From assembly GCA_903875605.1 (NCBI GenBank), contig CAIQWT010000060.1, positions 48,273 to 112,272 of the forward strand: a stretch of 64,000 bases of DNA. Reading direction: 5' to 3'. Position numbers and translations under genes: made by a program. Positions 9,335 through 18,443 of this stretch are shown here, piece by piece (the stretch's first letter is position 1; every line of letters begins with the position of its first letter). The notes under the pieces were generated by a model. That model searched no databases, had not been told where the DNA came from, and saw only the letters and a program-made list of their open reading frames with translations. The DNA is from an uncultured Geobacteraceae bacterium. GTDB taxonomy: Bacteria > Desulfobacterota > Desulfuromonadia > Geobacterales > Pseudopelobacteraceae.

Positions 9335-9877
9335 ATGGCTCAGCCATCATCCATATATCGTGCAAATATCCAACTCGCAGACGTTGATCGCGGCATCTAT
9401 GAAACACTCCAGGCTACCGTTGCACGTCACCCGTCTGAAACCGAAGAGCGACTTGTTGCCCGATTGTTGGCCTACTCACTCTTCTTTGAACCAGGCATAG
9501 CTTTTACAAAGGGAATCAGTGCAGTGGATGAACCTGATCTCTGGGTAAAAGGGCCGGATGGTCGAGTGCTGCTCTGGATGGAAGTGGGCATTCCTGAATC
9601 GGACAGGATAGTCAAGGCGTGCCGTCATACAGAACGTGCCGCGCTTGTCGCCTGCGGCAAGGCGTTCCTCAGCTGGGAACAGCAGCATCTACCGAAGCTT
9701 GTAAACATACCAAACTTAACGGTAATAAGTTTTGATCAGACCTTTATCAATTGCCTGACGTCCAAGTTGGATCGAACGATAAACTGGGACGTCACCATTA
9801 CAGATGGCAACCTATATATAAATGTTGGTGTTGAAACTTATGATACGGTACTTAAAGTGAGGACTGGAAAGAGATAA
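9335..9877 (+). CDS. yaeQ: YaeQ family protein
   Basis: A 180-residue cytoplasmic protein of the YaeQ family, whose fold belongs to the PD-(D/E)XK nuclease superfamily. Typical signatures are IYRANIQLADVDRGIYETLQ at the N-terminus, HPSETEERLVARLLAY, EPDLWVKGPDGRVLLWMEVG (the acidic residues of the degenerate nuclease core) and KACRHTERAALVACG. The length agrees with the family. YaeQ in Escherichia coli was first noted as a suppressor in rfaH studies; a catalytic role is not established. It has almost no ribosome site before the ATG and no clear operon partner. Confidence 0.88.
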   Translation: MAQPSSIYRANIQLADVDRGIYETLQATVARHPSETEERLVARLLAYSLFFEPGIAFTKGISAVDEPDLWVKGPDGRVLLWMEVGIPESDRIVKACRHTERAALVACGKAFLSWEQQHLPKLVNIPNLTVISFDQTFINCLTSKLDRTINWDVTITDGNLYINVGVETYDTVLKVRTGKR

Positions 9878-10018
9878 AAATAAGCTTAAGATTTATATCT
9901 TTACCTAAGGTCGGATGTCTGCTGCGATGGCATGGCGTTTTATGGTTGATATAGCCCGGGACAAATTTATTCTATACTGACATCAGTCTGGCAGCTTCAC
10001 AGGGAGAACTAATTAGCG

Positions 10019-10216
10019 ATGCAGATAACAACACCTTTTATTAAATTGGACAGCTTTCTAAAAGCTGAAAATGCAGTTTCCTCAGGTGGTGAGGCGAAAG
10101 TAATGATCGCAGAAGGATACATTACCGTAAATGGTGAAGTAGAACTTCGTCGTGGTCGCAAATTGTATCCCGGAGACAGAGTTGTGTATGGCAAAAGAAA
10201 GTTCTCGGTCGAATAA
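10019..10216 (+). CDS. S4-domain RNA-binding protein (YbcJ-like)
   Basis: A 65-residue protein made up of little more than one S4 RNA-binding fold: IKLDSFLKAENAVSSGGEAK, then MIAEGYITVNGEVELRRGRK and PGDRVVYG, matching the small YbcJ/RlbA proteins. These bind RNA, probably in connection with ribosomes, but their target is not well defined. The ATG follows aggagaactaattagcg, a good ribosome site at slightly long spacing. The TPR gene starts only two bases after its stop codon, so the two are probably co-transcribed. Confidence 0.88.
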   Translation: MQITTPFIKLDSFLKAENAVSSGGEAKVMIAEGYITVNGEVELRRGRKLYPGDRVVYGKRKFSVE

Positions 10217-10218
10217 AC

Positions 10219-11115
10219 GTGAATTTGGTGCGTATGCGGTTAATCAGCGTTTTTTTGTTTTTTACCTTAATGATCACTTCGCAGGCTATTGCAGCGTTCA
10301 ATCTTGAGGTCCCTGCTGAGCCATGGGACGAATATCGCCTGCAGTTCAAGAACTATTCAAAGCATCTGCTCGCTTCATATGACCGGGCGTTTGTGGATGA
10401 TTATGACGGTGCCATTCGTGAGGTAGATAAAGCGATTGAATTGCTTCCGGAAGAGGGTATCGGTTTTGCCGAGCGGAGTAAATATCACCGGATTGTAGGC
10501 AATACCGCATTGGCTGAAAATGATTTCAAGACCGCAATCACGCGCTTTGACCAGGCAATTGAGCGTTATCGTCCCGGCCCGGAAAAAAAATCTAAAAAAA
10601 ATTTGGCTCGTAAAGTAAATCCCGCAGAAGCCGGTCGCCTGATTGCAACCCTTCGTTATCAGCGTGGAGAAGCATTTTTTAATTTCGAACAATATCGTCA
10701 GGCAAATGATGACTTTGCGGCCGCGTGTCAAGGTGGAAATGCTGTCGCCTGTCCACGGATATGGGATGTCAAGGCGATAGAGAAACGGGGAGTTCAATGG
10801 ATTCCTCTTTCTGCCCGGCAGTATTATGACCGGCGCAGCGTTAAACACATTTCTCCCACAATTACCAGAGTGTGGGTGAGACGTGAAGACCCACAGCCTG
10901 TACGCCCTGAAAGCGTATCCGAGAACCATATTCTGCAGCACTTTGAGCTGAACTGCTCAACACGGGAATTTCGTCTGATAGTGGCGCTGGTTATTGCCAA
11001 CGACAGCCAGCCGATGACTGTTACACTGGCCGAAGCAGGTTTTACGAAACCGGTCACCGGAACTGCGCCAAGTAAATTAATGATTACTCTTTGCCCGCCT
11101 TATCAACCGAAGTAA
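10219..11115 (+). CDS. Secreted TPR-repeat protein
   Basis: A 298-residue exported protein. The signal peptide is MRLISVFLFFTLMITSQAIAA if the ATG at 10234 is used. The GTG at 10219 gives five more residues, and neither has a strong ribosome site. Mature residues about 40-160 look like tetratricopeptide repeats (YDGAIREVDKAIELLPEEG, DFKTAITRFDQAIERY, QYRQANDDFAAACQ), pointing to a protein-binding scaffold in the periplasm. The C-terminal 100 residues resemble a short surface-adhesin-like domain seen in other small secreted proteins (QHFELNCSTREFRLIVAL). It follows the S4-domain gene by two bases. Function unknown. Confidence 0.72.
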   Translation: MNLVRMRLISVFLFFTLMITSQAIAAFNLEVPAEPWDEYRLQFKNYSKHLLASYDRAFVDDYDGAIREVDKAIELLPEEGIGFAERSKYHRIVGNTALAENDFKTAITRFDQAIERYRPGPEKKSKKNLARKVNPAEAGRLIATLRYQRGEAFFNFEQYRQANDDFAAACQGGNAVACPRIWDVKAIEKRGVQWIPLSARQYYDRRSVKHISPTITRVWVRREDPQPVRPESVSENHILQHFELNCSTREFRLIVALVIANDSQPMTVTLAEAGFTKPVTGTAPSKLMITLCPPYQPK

Positions 11116-11157
11116 TGGTGCTCAGGCTGAAATCGGTATAATCAGAGCTCAAATAAT

Positions 11158-11187
11158 TTGACTTATTCAGTAGTTTAAAATTACAAT
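11158..11187 (+). promoter_or_regulatory. Sigma-70 promoter for the hemE cluster
   Basis: TTGACT and TACAAT (five-of-six matches each) are separated by 18 bases, placing a transcription start about 45-50 bases before hemE. Confidence 0.6.
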
Positions 11188-11242
11188 ACCGCCTTTAAAT
11201 GTGCCATATCCCACGCCCTTGAGCGTTATTTAGGAGAGATAA

Positions 11243-12265
11243 ATGAATATGAGATTTCTTGATGCCTGTTGGGGCAAGCCGGTAGACCGAACCCCAGTAT
11301 GGCTTATGCGTCAGGCCGGTCGTTATCTGCCGGAGTATATGGCGGTTCGTTCCAAATGTACTTTTCTGGAATTGTGTAAAACTCCTGAACTGGCCGCTGA
11401 GGTGACTATTCAGCCGGTTGACTATCTCGGTGTTGATGCGGCGATTATGTTCTCTGATATCCTGACTCCGGTTGAGCCAATGGGAATGAAGCTGGATTTC
11501 GTGCCTGGCCCTGTATTCGAAAGTCCGATTCGCAGCATGGCGGATGTGGAAAAACTGCGCATTCCGCAGATGGAACAGGATGTTCCTTATGTCCTTGAAA
11601 CAATTAAAATACTACGCCGCGAGTTGGCTGGTAAAGTGCCTCTGATCGGTTTTGGCGGCGCACCATTTACTCTGGCCTGTTACATGGTTGAAGGTAAAGG
11701 CTCCAAGGATTTTGCCCAGATCAAGCGGATGATGTATGCTGCACCGGAAGTCTACGCAGCTTTAATGGAAAAAATCACTACCATGAGCATGGAATACCTG
11801 AACGCACAGATTGCCGCAGGTGCACAGTGTATCCAGATATTTGATACATGGGGTGGAATTCTTTCACCTGCCGATTACGAGCGATATGTCCTTCCGTACA
11901 CGGTCAGACTGATTAATGGTCTGAATCGCATTGAAACACCGGTAATCCATTTTGTAAAAGGCTCCGGAGCAATGCTTGATACTGTCAAGAAAGCCGGCGG
12001 TGATGTTATGGGGTTGGACTGGCATGTGGGTCTTGGAGCAGCACGCGATTTGCTGGGCACACAGATGGCGGTACAGGGCAACCTGGACCCGACCGTGCTG
12101 TATGCAACACGTGACATAATAGAACGCGAAGTTAAGCGGGTTCTTGACGAGAATGCTGATCGCCCCGGGCACATTTTTAACCTGGGACACGGAATCCTGC
12201 CAACGGTGCCACCTGAAAATGCCAAATTCATGGTTGAGTGTGTGCATCGCCTGTCGCAGAAATAA
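11243..12265 (+). CDS. hemE: Uroporphyrinogen decarboxylase
   Basis: Converts uroporphyrinogen III to coproporphyrinogen III by removing four acetate carboxyls, the branch step towards heme. At 340 residues it has the usual length. Signatures are CWGKPVDRTPVWLMRQAGRY near the N-terminus (the substrate-binding arginines), IMFSDILTP with the catalytic aspartate, GFGGAPFTLACYMVEG, IFDTWGG and GNLDP near the end, and a final FNLGHGILP containing the conserved His. A ribosome site (taggagag) fits the ATG at 11243. It heads a tight cluster with a VOC protein, a cupin and an SH3-like protein. High heme demand fits a cytochrome-rich lifestyle, which is an inference from the proposed taxon. Confidence 0.98.
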   Translation: MNMRFLDACWGKPVDRTPVWLMRQAGRYLPEYMAVRSKCTFLELCKTPELAAEVTIQPVDYLGVDAAIMFSDILTPVEPMGMKLDFVPGPVFESPIRSMADVEKLRIPQMEQDVPYVLETIKILRRELAGKVPLIGFGGAPFTLACYMVEGKGSKDFAQIKRMMYAAPEVYAALMEKITTMSMEYLNAQIAAGAQCIQIFDTWGGILSPADYERYVLPYTVRLINGLNRIETPVIHFVKGSGAMLDTVKKAGGDVMGLDWHVGLGAARDLLGTQMAVQGNLDPTVLYATRDIIEREVKRVLDENADRPGHIFNLGHGILPTVPPENAKFMVECVHRLSQK

Positions 12266-12295
12266 AAATACTGAAAGATTCCTGAAAAGGCTGCC

Positions 12296-12649
12296 ATGTC
12301 GATTGCACTAAAAAATATCGTAGTGTTCGTTACAGACCTTGTTAAGGCAAGGTCGTTCTACGTTGATCTTCTCGGACTGCCGGTTTCCGGTCAGAGCGAG
12401 ATGCTTATAGAGTTTTTCCCCGGAAATACAGCTACGTTGGGAGTTTCACTCGCTCTGCATGATGATGCCCGCTGCCTGGTTGGAAGGCACACCGGCATCA
12501 CCCTTAAGGTGGAAAATATAGTTGCGGTCTGTGAAAGCCTTAAAAACGGCGGTGCACATTTTGTAGAACCGCTCGAGTCCAGTCCATGGGGTAAAATGGC
12601 TGTTGTTCAAGACTTCGATGGCAATATGCTTGCTCTGGTAGATCGCTAG
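12296..12649 (+). CDS. VOC-superfamily (glyoxalase-like) protein
   Basis: A 117-residue single-domain protein with the beta-alpha-beta-beta-beta fold of the vicinal oxygen chelate superfamily. The first module begins IVVFVTDLVKARSFYVDLLG and the second has HTGITLKVENIVAVCESLKNGG, ending WGKMAVVQDFDGNMLALVD. Members are metal-dependent lyases, dioxygenases or resistance proteins; some act as binding proteins only. The substrate cannot be told. The metal-site Glu/His pattern is only partly visible, so catalysis is unsure. It begins 30 bases after hemE, and its stop codon directly abuts the next gene's GTG. Confidence 0.82.
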   Translation: MSIALKNIVVFVTDLVKARSFYVDLLGLPVSGQSEMLIEFFPGNTATLGVSLALHDDARCLVGRHTGITLKVENIVAVCESLKNGGAHFVEPLESSPWGKMAVVQDFDGNMLALVDR

Positions 12650-13117
12650 GTGAAAATAGTCACTCGTAAACTGGTTGCAGATATCTCTGCTGAAGCCAGA
12701 CAAAACCCGAGACTACGCAAGAACCACAACTTTCACCCGTCGGATGAATCCTGTTGTCACCGCCTTCTTAATGCAATTGAGCCAGGTTCATATATCAGGC
12801 CGCACCGGCATCTTGACCCGGAAAAAGATGAAGCATTTATCCTGTTAAGTGGTTCATTGGGGGTTATTACCTTTACCGATGATGGTGAGGTTGCCGAGAC
12901 GGTGCTGCTGTCGCATGCCGGTGGTAATCTTGCGGTGGATATTCCGTATGGAGTGTACCATACCGCGCTAAGTCTTGAGTCGGGCACTGTATTTTATGAA
13001 ACCAAGGCAGGTCCTTACCGACAGCTGGATGATGCTGAAACGGCCATTTGGGCCCCTGAAGATGGCGATTCTCATGTCAAGGATTTCCAAGTGCAACTGC
13101 AGAGCCTGTTTAGTTAA
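12650..13117 (+). CDS. WbuC family cupin-fold metalloprotein
   Basis: A 155-residue protein with a cupin barrel. The signature HNFHPSDESCCHRLLNAIEPG followed by YIRPHRHLDPEKDEAFILLSG carries the histidines and glutamate of a cupin metal site. This matches the WbuC family, often found in O-antigen gene clusters, though here there are no polysaccharide genes nearby. The start is a GTG immediately after the upstream stop codon, which indicates translational coupling. Its role in this location is unknown; a link to the hemE neighbours is only positional. Confidence 0.82.
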   Translation: MKIVTRKLVADISAEARQNPRLRKNHNFHPSDESCCHRLLNAIEPGSYIRPHRHLDPEKDEAFILLSGSLGVITFTDDGEVAETVLLSHAGGNLAVDIPYGVYHTALSLESGTVFYETKAGPYRQLDDAETAIWAPEDGDSHVKDFQVQLQSLFS

Positions 13118-13118
13118 T

Positions 13119-13724
13119 GTGACAGGCCGAAACACTGCTTTTTTTCTGATTTTTTATGTCATGGTCATGGGCGGGGCTACTGGACTTGCTGCCGGTCCTC
13201 CCCGAATGCGACCATATACAGGTATCGGACTGGTCATTTTTTCGCAGCCCGGCAATGATGCAAACGCGGTCATGCCGTTACAGTTGTACCAGGAACCCGG
13301 ACTTTTGCGGCTTGAAACAGTAACCAACTCCGGAACCTCTGGAAATGAGTGGATTTTCGGACTGTCGGCGGAAAATTCGCCGCTTATTGTTTCTGCCCGT
13401 AAAGGCGACTGGTTGCGGGTCTATTATGATGACGCCGGTCGTGAGGCCTGGATGGATGTGCGGAAGAGAGGTCGATTTCTATCGTGGGAGCAGTTTTTAA
13501 AACTGCAGACCGGTCGAATGCTTCCCGGCTTACAGCCCCTGTATTACCGGCTTTACCAGCAACCTGGAGGTAAAACTCTTGGAACACTGACGCCAAAGCA
13601 GGTGTTCAAGGTATTGAAGCTGGAGAATGCCTGGAGTATGGTGCTGACTGAACAATCACAAATCGGATGGGTGCGTTGGAGTGATGACGACGGCCGCCTG
13701 ACTATAGATACTGGTAAAAAGTAG
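13119..13724 (+). CDS. Secreted protein with SH3-like C-terminal domain
   Basis: A 201-residue exported protein, using the GTG at 13119, two bases after the cupin stop. The ORF track's ATG at 12975 would overlap the cupin gene by 143 bases and bury the signal peptide. With the GTG start the N-terminus reads TGRNTAFFLIFYVMVMGGA, a good signal sequence. The last 60 residues (YRLYQQPGGKTLGTLTPKQ, then SQIGWVRWSD) look like a bacterial SH3 domain of the kind that binds cell-wall peptides. The central part (residues 40-130) contains WLRVYYDDAGREAWMD, which may be another SH3-like fold. Probably periplasmic; function unknown. Confidence 0.7.
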   Translation: MTGRNTAFFLIFYVMVMGGATGLAAGPPRMRPYTGIGLVIFSQPGNDANAVMPLQLYQEPGLLRLETVTNSGTSGNEWIFGLSAENSPLIVSARKGDWLRVYYDDAGREAWMDVRKRGRFLSWEQFLKLQTGRMLPGLQPLYYRLYQQPGGKTLGTLTPKQVFKVLKLENAWSMVLTEQSQIGWVRWSDDDGRLTIDTGKK

Positions 13725-13832
13725 TAAATACGGGAGTTATTTTCGCATCGGCCTGAGATGAAATGTTTGTCCGGGCTTATGCATCTTTGGGCCTGCCTGC
13801 CCATTTAATTATTTGTATTAGTGAGGTATAGA

Positions 13833-15137
13833 ATGAGGATCGAACTGGTACCACCAGGAACCGGCGAATTGACTTACGAAATCAGAAATATCGTCAATGT
13901 CGCAGAAAAACTCCAAAAATGCGGGGTCAAGATTAATTGGGAAAATATCGGCGACCCGATTGTCAAAGGCGAGATCATTCCTGAGTGGATGAAAGAAATA
14001 GTTGCCAGGGCCGCTATGGATAACCGTACCTGGGGCTATTGTCATACCCGTGGCGTCCTTGAAACACGCGAATTTATTTGCGAGACCACCAACAGTCGCG
14101 GTGGGGCTCAGATAACTCCCGATGATATCATTTTCTTTAATGGTCTTGGAGATGCAATCGCTAAAATATACGGATGTCTGCGCCCTGAAGCGCGGGTACT
14201 TATGCCGTCACCATCTTACACCACTCACACGTTGGGTGAGATAGGGCACGCTCACTCAGCTCCTTCGCTATTCTGCCTCAAGCCGGATAATAACTGGTAT
14301 CCGGATATGGACGACCTGCGCAGCCATGTCAAATACAATCCGAATATTTGCGCAATTATGCTAATCAACCCGGATAATCCAACCGGTATGGTATATACCC
14401 GTGAGATGCTTGAAGAGATCGTTGCGGTGGCACGAGAAAACGATCTGTTTATAATCGCTGATGAAGTCTATATCAACATCGTCTATAACGGACAAAGTAC
14501 GGTGCCAATCAGTGATGTAATCGGCGATGTTCCTGCGATATCATTGAAGGGGATTTCTAAAGAGTTTCCCTGGCCCGGATCGCGTTGCGGCTGGATAGAA
14601 GTATATAACAGCCAGAAAGACGAGCGTTTCCGGAAATATATCAACCTGATTCTGACCGGTAAAATGAACGAAGTCTGTTCCACGACTTTACCGCAGATGG
14701 TTATTCCTGAAATCGTCCGTCACCCGGAATATTCTACATATCTGGCGCTGCGTATAGCCAGTTATGAGCGGATGAGTAACATCACCTACGACTGCCTCAG
14801 TCAGGTTTCTGCGCTGCAGGTAAATCGAACCAACGGCGCATTTTATATGGCTGTGGCGTTCAAGGATGGCATGCTGAACAATCGGCAATCGATCCCTATT
14901 GCCAACCAGGAAATCAGAGACCTGGTTGATGGGTTGATTAACCAGCCGGGAGTATCTCCTGATAAAAGATTCGTGTATCAGATCCTGGCCTCCACCGGTA
15001 TCTGCATCGTGCCGCTTTCATCGTTTTCAACGCCGTTGCAGGGTTTTAGGGTCACGCTGCTGGAGAAGGACGAGAATGAGTGCCGCCGTATTTACGCAAC
15101 TCTGGCAGAAAAAATCGGCGAATACCTGGCGTCTTAA
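13833..15137 (+). CDS. PLP-dependent aminotransferase (class I/II)
   Basis: A 434-residue cytoplasmic fold-type I aminotransferase. The cofactor site is visible as NPDNPTG, IIADEVY and the Schiff-base lysine in SLKGISKEFPWPGSRCGW; the last arginine motif also fits the class. It belongs with the alanine/aspartate-like aminotransferases, and the true amino donor is not clear from sequence. I start it at 13833 rather than the GTG at 13821 because gaggt lies six bases before this ATG. It is separated from the hemE cluster by 108 bases and followed by a long hairpin. Confidence 0.88.
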   Translation: MRIELVPPGTGELTYEIRNIVNVAEKLQKCGVKINWENIGDPIVKGEIIPEWMKEIVARAAMDNRTWGYCHTRGVLETREFICETTNSRGGAQITPDDIIFFNGLGDAIAKIYGCLRPEARVLMPSPSYTTHTLGEIGHAHSAPSLFCLKPDNNWYPDMDDLRSHVKYNPNICAIMLINPDNPTGMVYTREMLEEIVAVARENDLFIIADEVYINIVYNGQSTVPISDVIGDVPAISLKGISKEFPWPGSRCGWIEVYNSQKDERFRKYINLILTGKMNEVCSTTLPQMVIPEIVRHPEYSTYLALRIASYERMSNITYDCLSQVSALQVNRTNGAFYMAVAFKDGMLNNRQSIPIANQEIRDLVDGLINQPGVSPDKRFVYQILASTGICIVPLSSFSTPLQGFRVTLLEKDENECRRIYATLAEKIGEYLAS

Positions 15138-15165
15138 TCACAGTAAAACGAGTGTCAGTTTCAAC

Positions 15166-15207
15166 ACGCAAAGAGGGGAGCGGCCGATGCCGTTCCCCTC
15201 TTTGCGT
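15166..15207. terminator. Long hairpin between convergent aminotransferase and tatA
   Basis: A 14 bp perfect stem (ACGCAAAGAGGGGA/TCCCCTCTTTGCGT) encloses an inner CGGC/GCCG stem. There is no T run on either strand, so it may act as a mRNA 3' stabiliser or a weak bidirectional terminator rather than a classical intrinsic one. Confidence 0.6.
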
Positions 15208-15326
15208 TAATCCGTTTCAGGCTGAAACACAAACTTTGATGACTCATTCCTGTCTTCTTTGTGCCCCGCCGCCTTGCTTATGTCTTTAGTTCTAAAACTG
15301 CAATTACAGCGATTACTTTTTTATTT

Positions 15327-15515
15327 TCAGACTTTTTTTTCAGGTTCATCGCTCTTGGGCTTGATTTCTATCTCGTCTTTACCATCTGATGCCTTTTTAA
15401 AGTTACGGATACTTTTGCCTAGTGCCCCGCCTATTTCAGGCAGTTTACCCGCTCCGAAAACGACCAGAACGATGACAAGTATGATTATCATTTCCGGCAT
15501 ACCAAAACCAAACAT
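15327..15515 (-). CDS. tatA: Sec-independent translocase subunit TatA/TatE
   Basis: A 62-residue pore subunit of the twin-arginine translocation system, which exports folded proteins across the cytoplasmic membrane. It has the standard build: one short N-terminal membrane helix ([16 protein letters not shown]), the hinge motif [15 protein letters not shown], an amphipathic helix ending NFKKA and a charged tail rich in Lys, Glu and Asp. It stands alone here; tatB and tatC are not in the window. A good ribosome site (gaggggg) lies before the ATG. Small TatA-like proteins also occur as additional copies, so this may not be the only one. Confidence 0.93.
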   Translation of the reverse strand: MFGFGMPEMIIILVIVLVVFGAGKLPEIGGALGKSIRNFKKASDGKDEIEIKPKSDEPEKKV

Positions 15516-15692
15516 TGTGCCCCCTCTGTAACGAGTGTGTAGTGCCTCTGCACTATCTCATTGACCAATAAAAAAATCAAGTCCTCTGCACATTAATCAA
15601 AGTTATCCATTTTGGCTTGCCTGCTCAACCATTAATGAAAAACTAGTTTAAAAACAGGCAGTTAGCGTTGTATTGCCAGCTCCGGTGATTCA

Positions 15693-15721
15693 TTGACACG
15701 GTTTTTAACGCATGGTACAAC
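15693..15721 (+). promoter_or_regulatory. Sigma-70 promoter for the chemoreceptor gene
   Basis: A perfect TTGACA is 17 bases from TACAAC, placing transcription start near 15728, about 27 bases before the receptor ATG. Confidence 0.65.
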
Positions 15722-15754
15722 AATGACTTAAATCACATTATCACGAGGGCTCGC

Positions 15755-17449
15755 ATGTCAAACAGATCATATAGTAACATTGCGGCGGTTCGGACCAGAA
15801 TAATCGTTTTATCACTGGCTGTTTCAGGAGCGGTAGGGGGAACAGCCTTTTTTCTCGGGTGCCCGTTCTCCGTCTTGACTGCGACCATTGTTAGTGCGCT
15901 GTTTTGCTCTTTGCTCTGTGCCGGAATCATTCAGCGCATACTGTCAGAAATTCGATCGGAACAGTTTGCCGTTCTGGCCAGGGTGGCTTCCGAACTGGAA
16001 ATGACATCTTCCACTGCACAGCCTGACGATATTATAGCTATTTTTTCAATCCGCGATCTTGTTGAAGACGTTTATGAAGTCAAACAGAAAAAACGCCAGG
16101 AATTGCTAGAACAGATATTTGTAGCACAGGAAAAACTCAAATTGACCATGCATGGCTGGTCTATCGGTGATGAAAAAGAAACGTCCAGAGTACAGGATGC
16201 CGTAAGGGCAATTGAACTTCTTAATAACGGATATTCAAAGGTAATAGCTGAAATCGATGAGCTTTCCGGCCGTACAGAAGAACGGGCGTCAATTTCGACG
16301 CAGATGAGCGCTACCACCGATGCGATTGCTGAAAATATCAATCAATATTCAAACTTTGTGATTGAGACATCCAGCTCAATTGAGGAAATGGCCCGCGCAA
16401 CCCGGGAAACGGCCTCAAATATCCGGGCACTGTCCACCTCCACAGAGCAGACTGTATCTTCTATTAATACGATAAGCACGTCACAAGCCACCGTACGAGA
16501 CAATTCAGAGCGGAGTGCGTCAGTCTCGGAAAACGTGCGAACACAGGCTCAGCACGGGCTGCGTAGCATGGTCGCAACGATGAAGGCGATGCATGAGATT
16601 GCCAAGAGTAGCGATGAATCCTTTGAATCGATCAACCGCCTATCCCGTCACTCGGCGCGGGTCGGAGAATTTCTGAGTGTTATACAGGAGGTTGTCGATC
16701 AGACTAACCTGTTGTCTCTTAATGCATCCATTATTGCTGCTCAGGCAGGAACGCGGGGTCGGGCGTTTGCCGTTGTTGCAGAAGAGGTGCGTTCCCTGGC
16801 CAGGCGCACTTCTGCTTCTACCAAGGAAATTGAGGAGTTGGTACGTAATATCCAGAAAGAGACCTCTTCAGTTCAGCGCTCGGTGACCCAGGGAAAAGAT
16901 AAGATAAAAGAAGGGGTGAAAATTTCCGCTCTGGCTAATGAGTCACTCATTGCAATCGAAAAAAGTGCAGAAGATGCTTTTAGGATGGTGTCGAGAATCG
17001 CTGTTGAAGCAACGGAGCAGGCTGTAAGTATTCAACGTATTACTGAAGATTCAGAGAAAAACCTGGAACGGGTACAGCAGGTTACGCTTGCAACAGAACA
17101 TCAACAGCAGGGGAGCCTGCTGATCGTAAAAAATCTTGAACAGATGCGGGAGCTCGCCCAGCGGATTAATTTGTCTGCACAGGAGCAGGCCAAGGGTAAT
17201 CGTCTCTATCTTAAAAGTGTTATGGACGACAATGACCGGACAAGAGAGCTGAAAAACGAGGCGACCCGGAATATCGCACTGGCAACGCAGGCCGTTGAAG
17301 CTGTCAGGGGTGTTGATGCTCAAATCGTGATGAATTCGCTTGAAAGCAGCAGAACTACCGATGCTCTAAGCCACTTAACACGCCTGATAGATAATTATCG
17401 CGGTGGAATGATTCAGGAGCTTAATGATGATTCGGCAAATTACGAATAG
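15755..17449 (+). CDS. Methyl-accepting chemotaxis protein without periplasmic sensor domain
   Basis: A 564-residue chemoreceptor. Two adjacent membrane helices (about residues 14-35 and 38-60) are separated by only a few residues, so there is no extracellular sensing domain; input must come through the membrane or the cytoplasmic part. The rest is a long coiled coil with the signalling tip at about residues 305-350. The tip reads [20 protein letters not shown] followed by [15 protein letters not shown], differing from the canonical EAARAGE.GRGFAVVA at several contact positions. No CheR-docking pentapeptide is seen at the C-terminus. A strong sigma-70 promoter precedes it. The downstream DUF3187 gene overlaps its end by 26 bases. 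Confidence 0.92.
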   Translation: MSNRSYSNIAAVRTRIIVLSLAVSGAVGGTAFFLGCPFSVLTATIVSALFCSLLCAGIIQRILSEIRSEQFAVLARVASELEMTSSTAQPDDIIAIFSIRDLVEDVYEVKQKKRQELLEQIFVAQEKLKLTMHGWSIGDEKETSRVQDAVRAIELLNNGYSKVIAEIDELSGRTEERASISTQMSATTDAIAENINQYSNFVIETSSSIEEMARATRETASNIRALSTSTEQTVSSINTISTSQATVRDNSERSASVSENVRTQAQHGLRSMVATMKAMHEIAKSSDESFESINRLSRHSARVGEFLSVIQEVVDQTNLLSLNASIIAAQAGTRGRAFAVVAEEVRSLARRTSASTKEIEELVRNIQKETSSVQRSVTQGKDKIKEGVKISALANESLIAIEKSAEDAFRMVSRIAVEATEQAVSIQRITEDSEKNLERVQQVTLATEHQQQGSLLIVKNLEQMRELAQRINLSAQEQAKGNRLYLKSVMDDNDRTRELKNEATRNIALATQAVEAVRGVDAQIVMNSLESSRTTDALSHLTRLIDNYRGGMIQELNDDSANYE

Positions 17450-18443
17450 CCTGCTGTTACTGATATGTTTACTTGCTTCACCACTTACCCCCTCAGCTGC
17501 TGATTTTGAAATTACCCCGTTTATAACCGGTAATCAAAGCCCTCTTGTTCAGATATATGGGCTTCCGCACGATACCGGCGCCGACATCGTTCCCCCTGGA
17601 AAGGTTCATTTCAGCCTGAATCAGGATATCTCCAGCAACTATACTTTTAGCAACAGTGCTCGCGAACAGGTAATACTTGACGGCGAGTTTTATCGCATGA
17701 CATTGGCAGCCCGTTACGGAGTTGCGTCACTTTGGGAGGTTGGAATAGAGATCCCTTACGTCCAACAGGGTGGGGGCTTCCTGGATGATTTTGTCATCAA
17801 TTGGCACGACACCTTTGGCCTGCCGCAGGGTGGACGTGACAGTGCACCCAAAAACAGGGTGAACTACAGTTACCGTAAGGATGGTGAGCAAAAACTGCAG
17901 ATAAATCGTGCCGCCTCAGGAATCGGAGATATTTCGCTGACTGGTGGATTCAAGCTGTATGATAGTGACGGTTCGGGATTTCATGATAGGCTGGCGCTCA
18001 AAGGGGCGGTAAAGCTGCCTGCCGGTAACAGCTCAGATCTCCTCGGAAGCGGCAGCACCGATGTTATGCTGCAGCTTTGCGGTAGCATGAACAGCTATGG
18101 TGAACACGGTTCTCTCGGTATGTATGGATCCGTAGGTGGCCTTGTTATGTCCAGGAGCGATGTCTTGAGTAATCAACACAACCAGCTTGCAGGGATCGGC
18201 AACATCGGTTTTGGCTGGGGCCCTTTCTCATGGATATCATTTAAAGTGCAACTTAACGGTAACACTCCGCTTTATCGTAATAGTTCGCTGGAAGAAATCT
18301 CAAAAAATCCTCTGCTGCTTATTTTCGGTGGAGCACTGAAGTTCCCCGGAGATTATCTGCTTGATATTGGTGTTGCGGAGGATGTGGCGGTTGCTACTGC
18401 ACCGGATGTGAGCTTCCATTTGGGATTAAGTAAGATTTTCTGA
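17424..18443 (+). CDS. DUF3187 family outer-membrane-like protein
   Basis: A 339-residue exported protein. The signal peptide is [20 protein letters not shown]. The mature part is rich in Gly, aromatic and alternating residues, consistent with a beta-barrel or beta-rich outer-membrane protein, and it ends in an aromatic (FHLGLSKIF), the usual barrel-assembly signal. The stretch [20 protein letters not shown] with the later [20 protein letters not shown] matches the DUF3187 family, which has no established function. The start (ATG 17424 or 17427) lies inside the chemoreceptor gene behind an aggag site, so the two are translationally coupled. Confidence 0.83.
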   Translation: MMIRQITNSLLLLICLLASPLTPSAADFEITPFITGNQSPLVQIYGLPHDTGADIVPPGKVHFSLNQDISSNYTFSNSAREQVILDGEFYRMTLAARYGVASLWEVGIEIPYVQQGGGFLDDFVINWHDTFGLPQGGRDSAPKNRVNYSYRKDGEQKLQINRAASGIGDISLTGGFKLYDSDGSGFHDRLALKGAVKLPAGNSSDLLGSGSTDVMLQLCGSMNSYGEHGSLGMYGSVGGLVMSRSDVLSNQHNQLAGIGNIGFGWGPFSWISFKVQLNGNTPLYRNSSLEEISKNPLLLIFGGALKFPGDYLLDIGVAEDVAVATAPDVSFHLGLSKIF

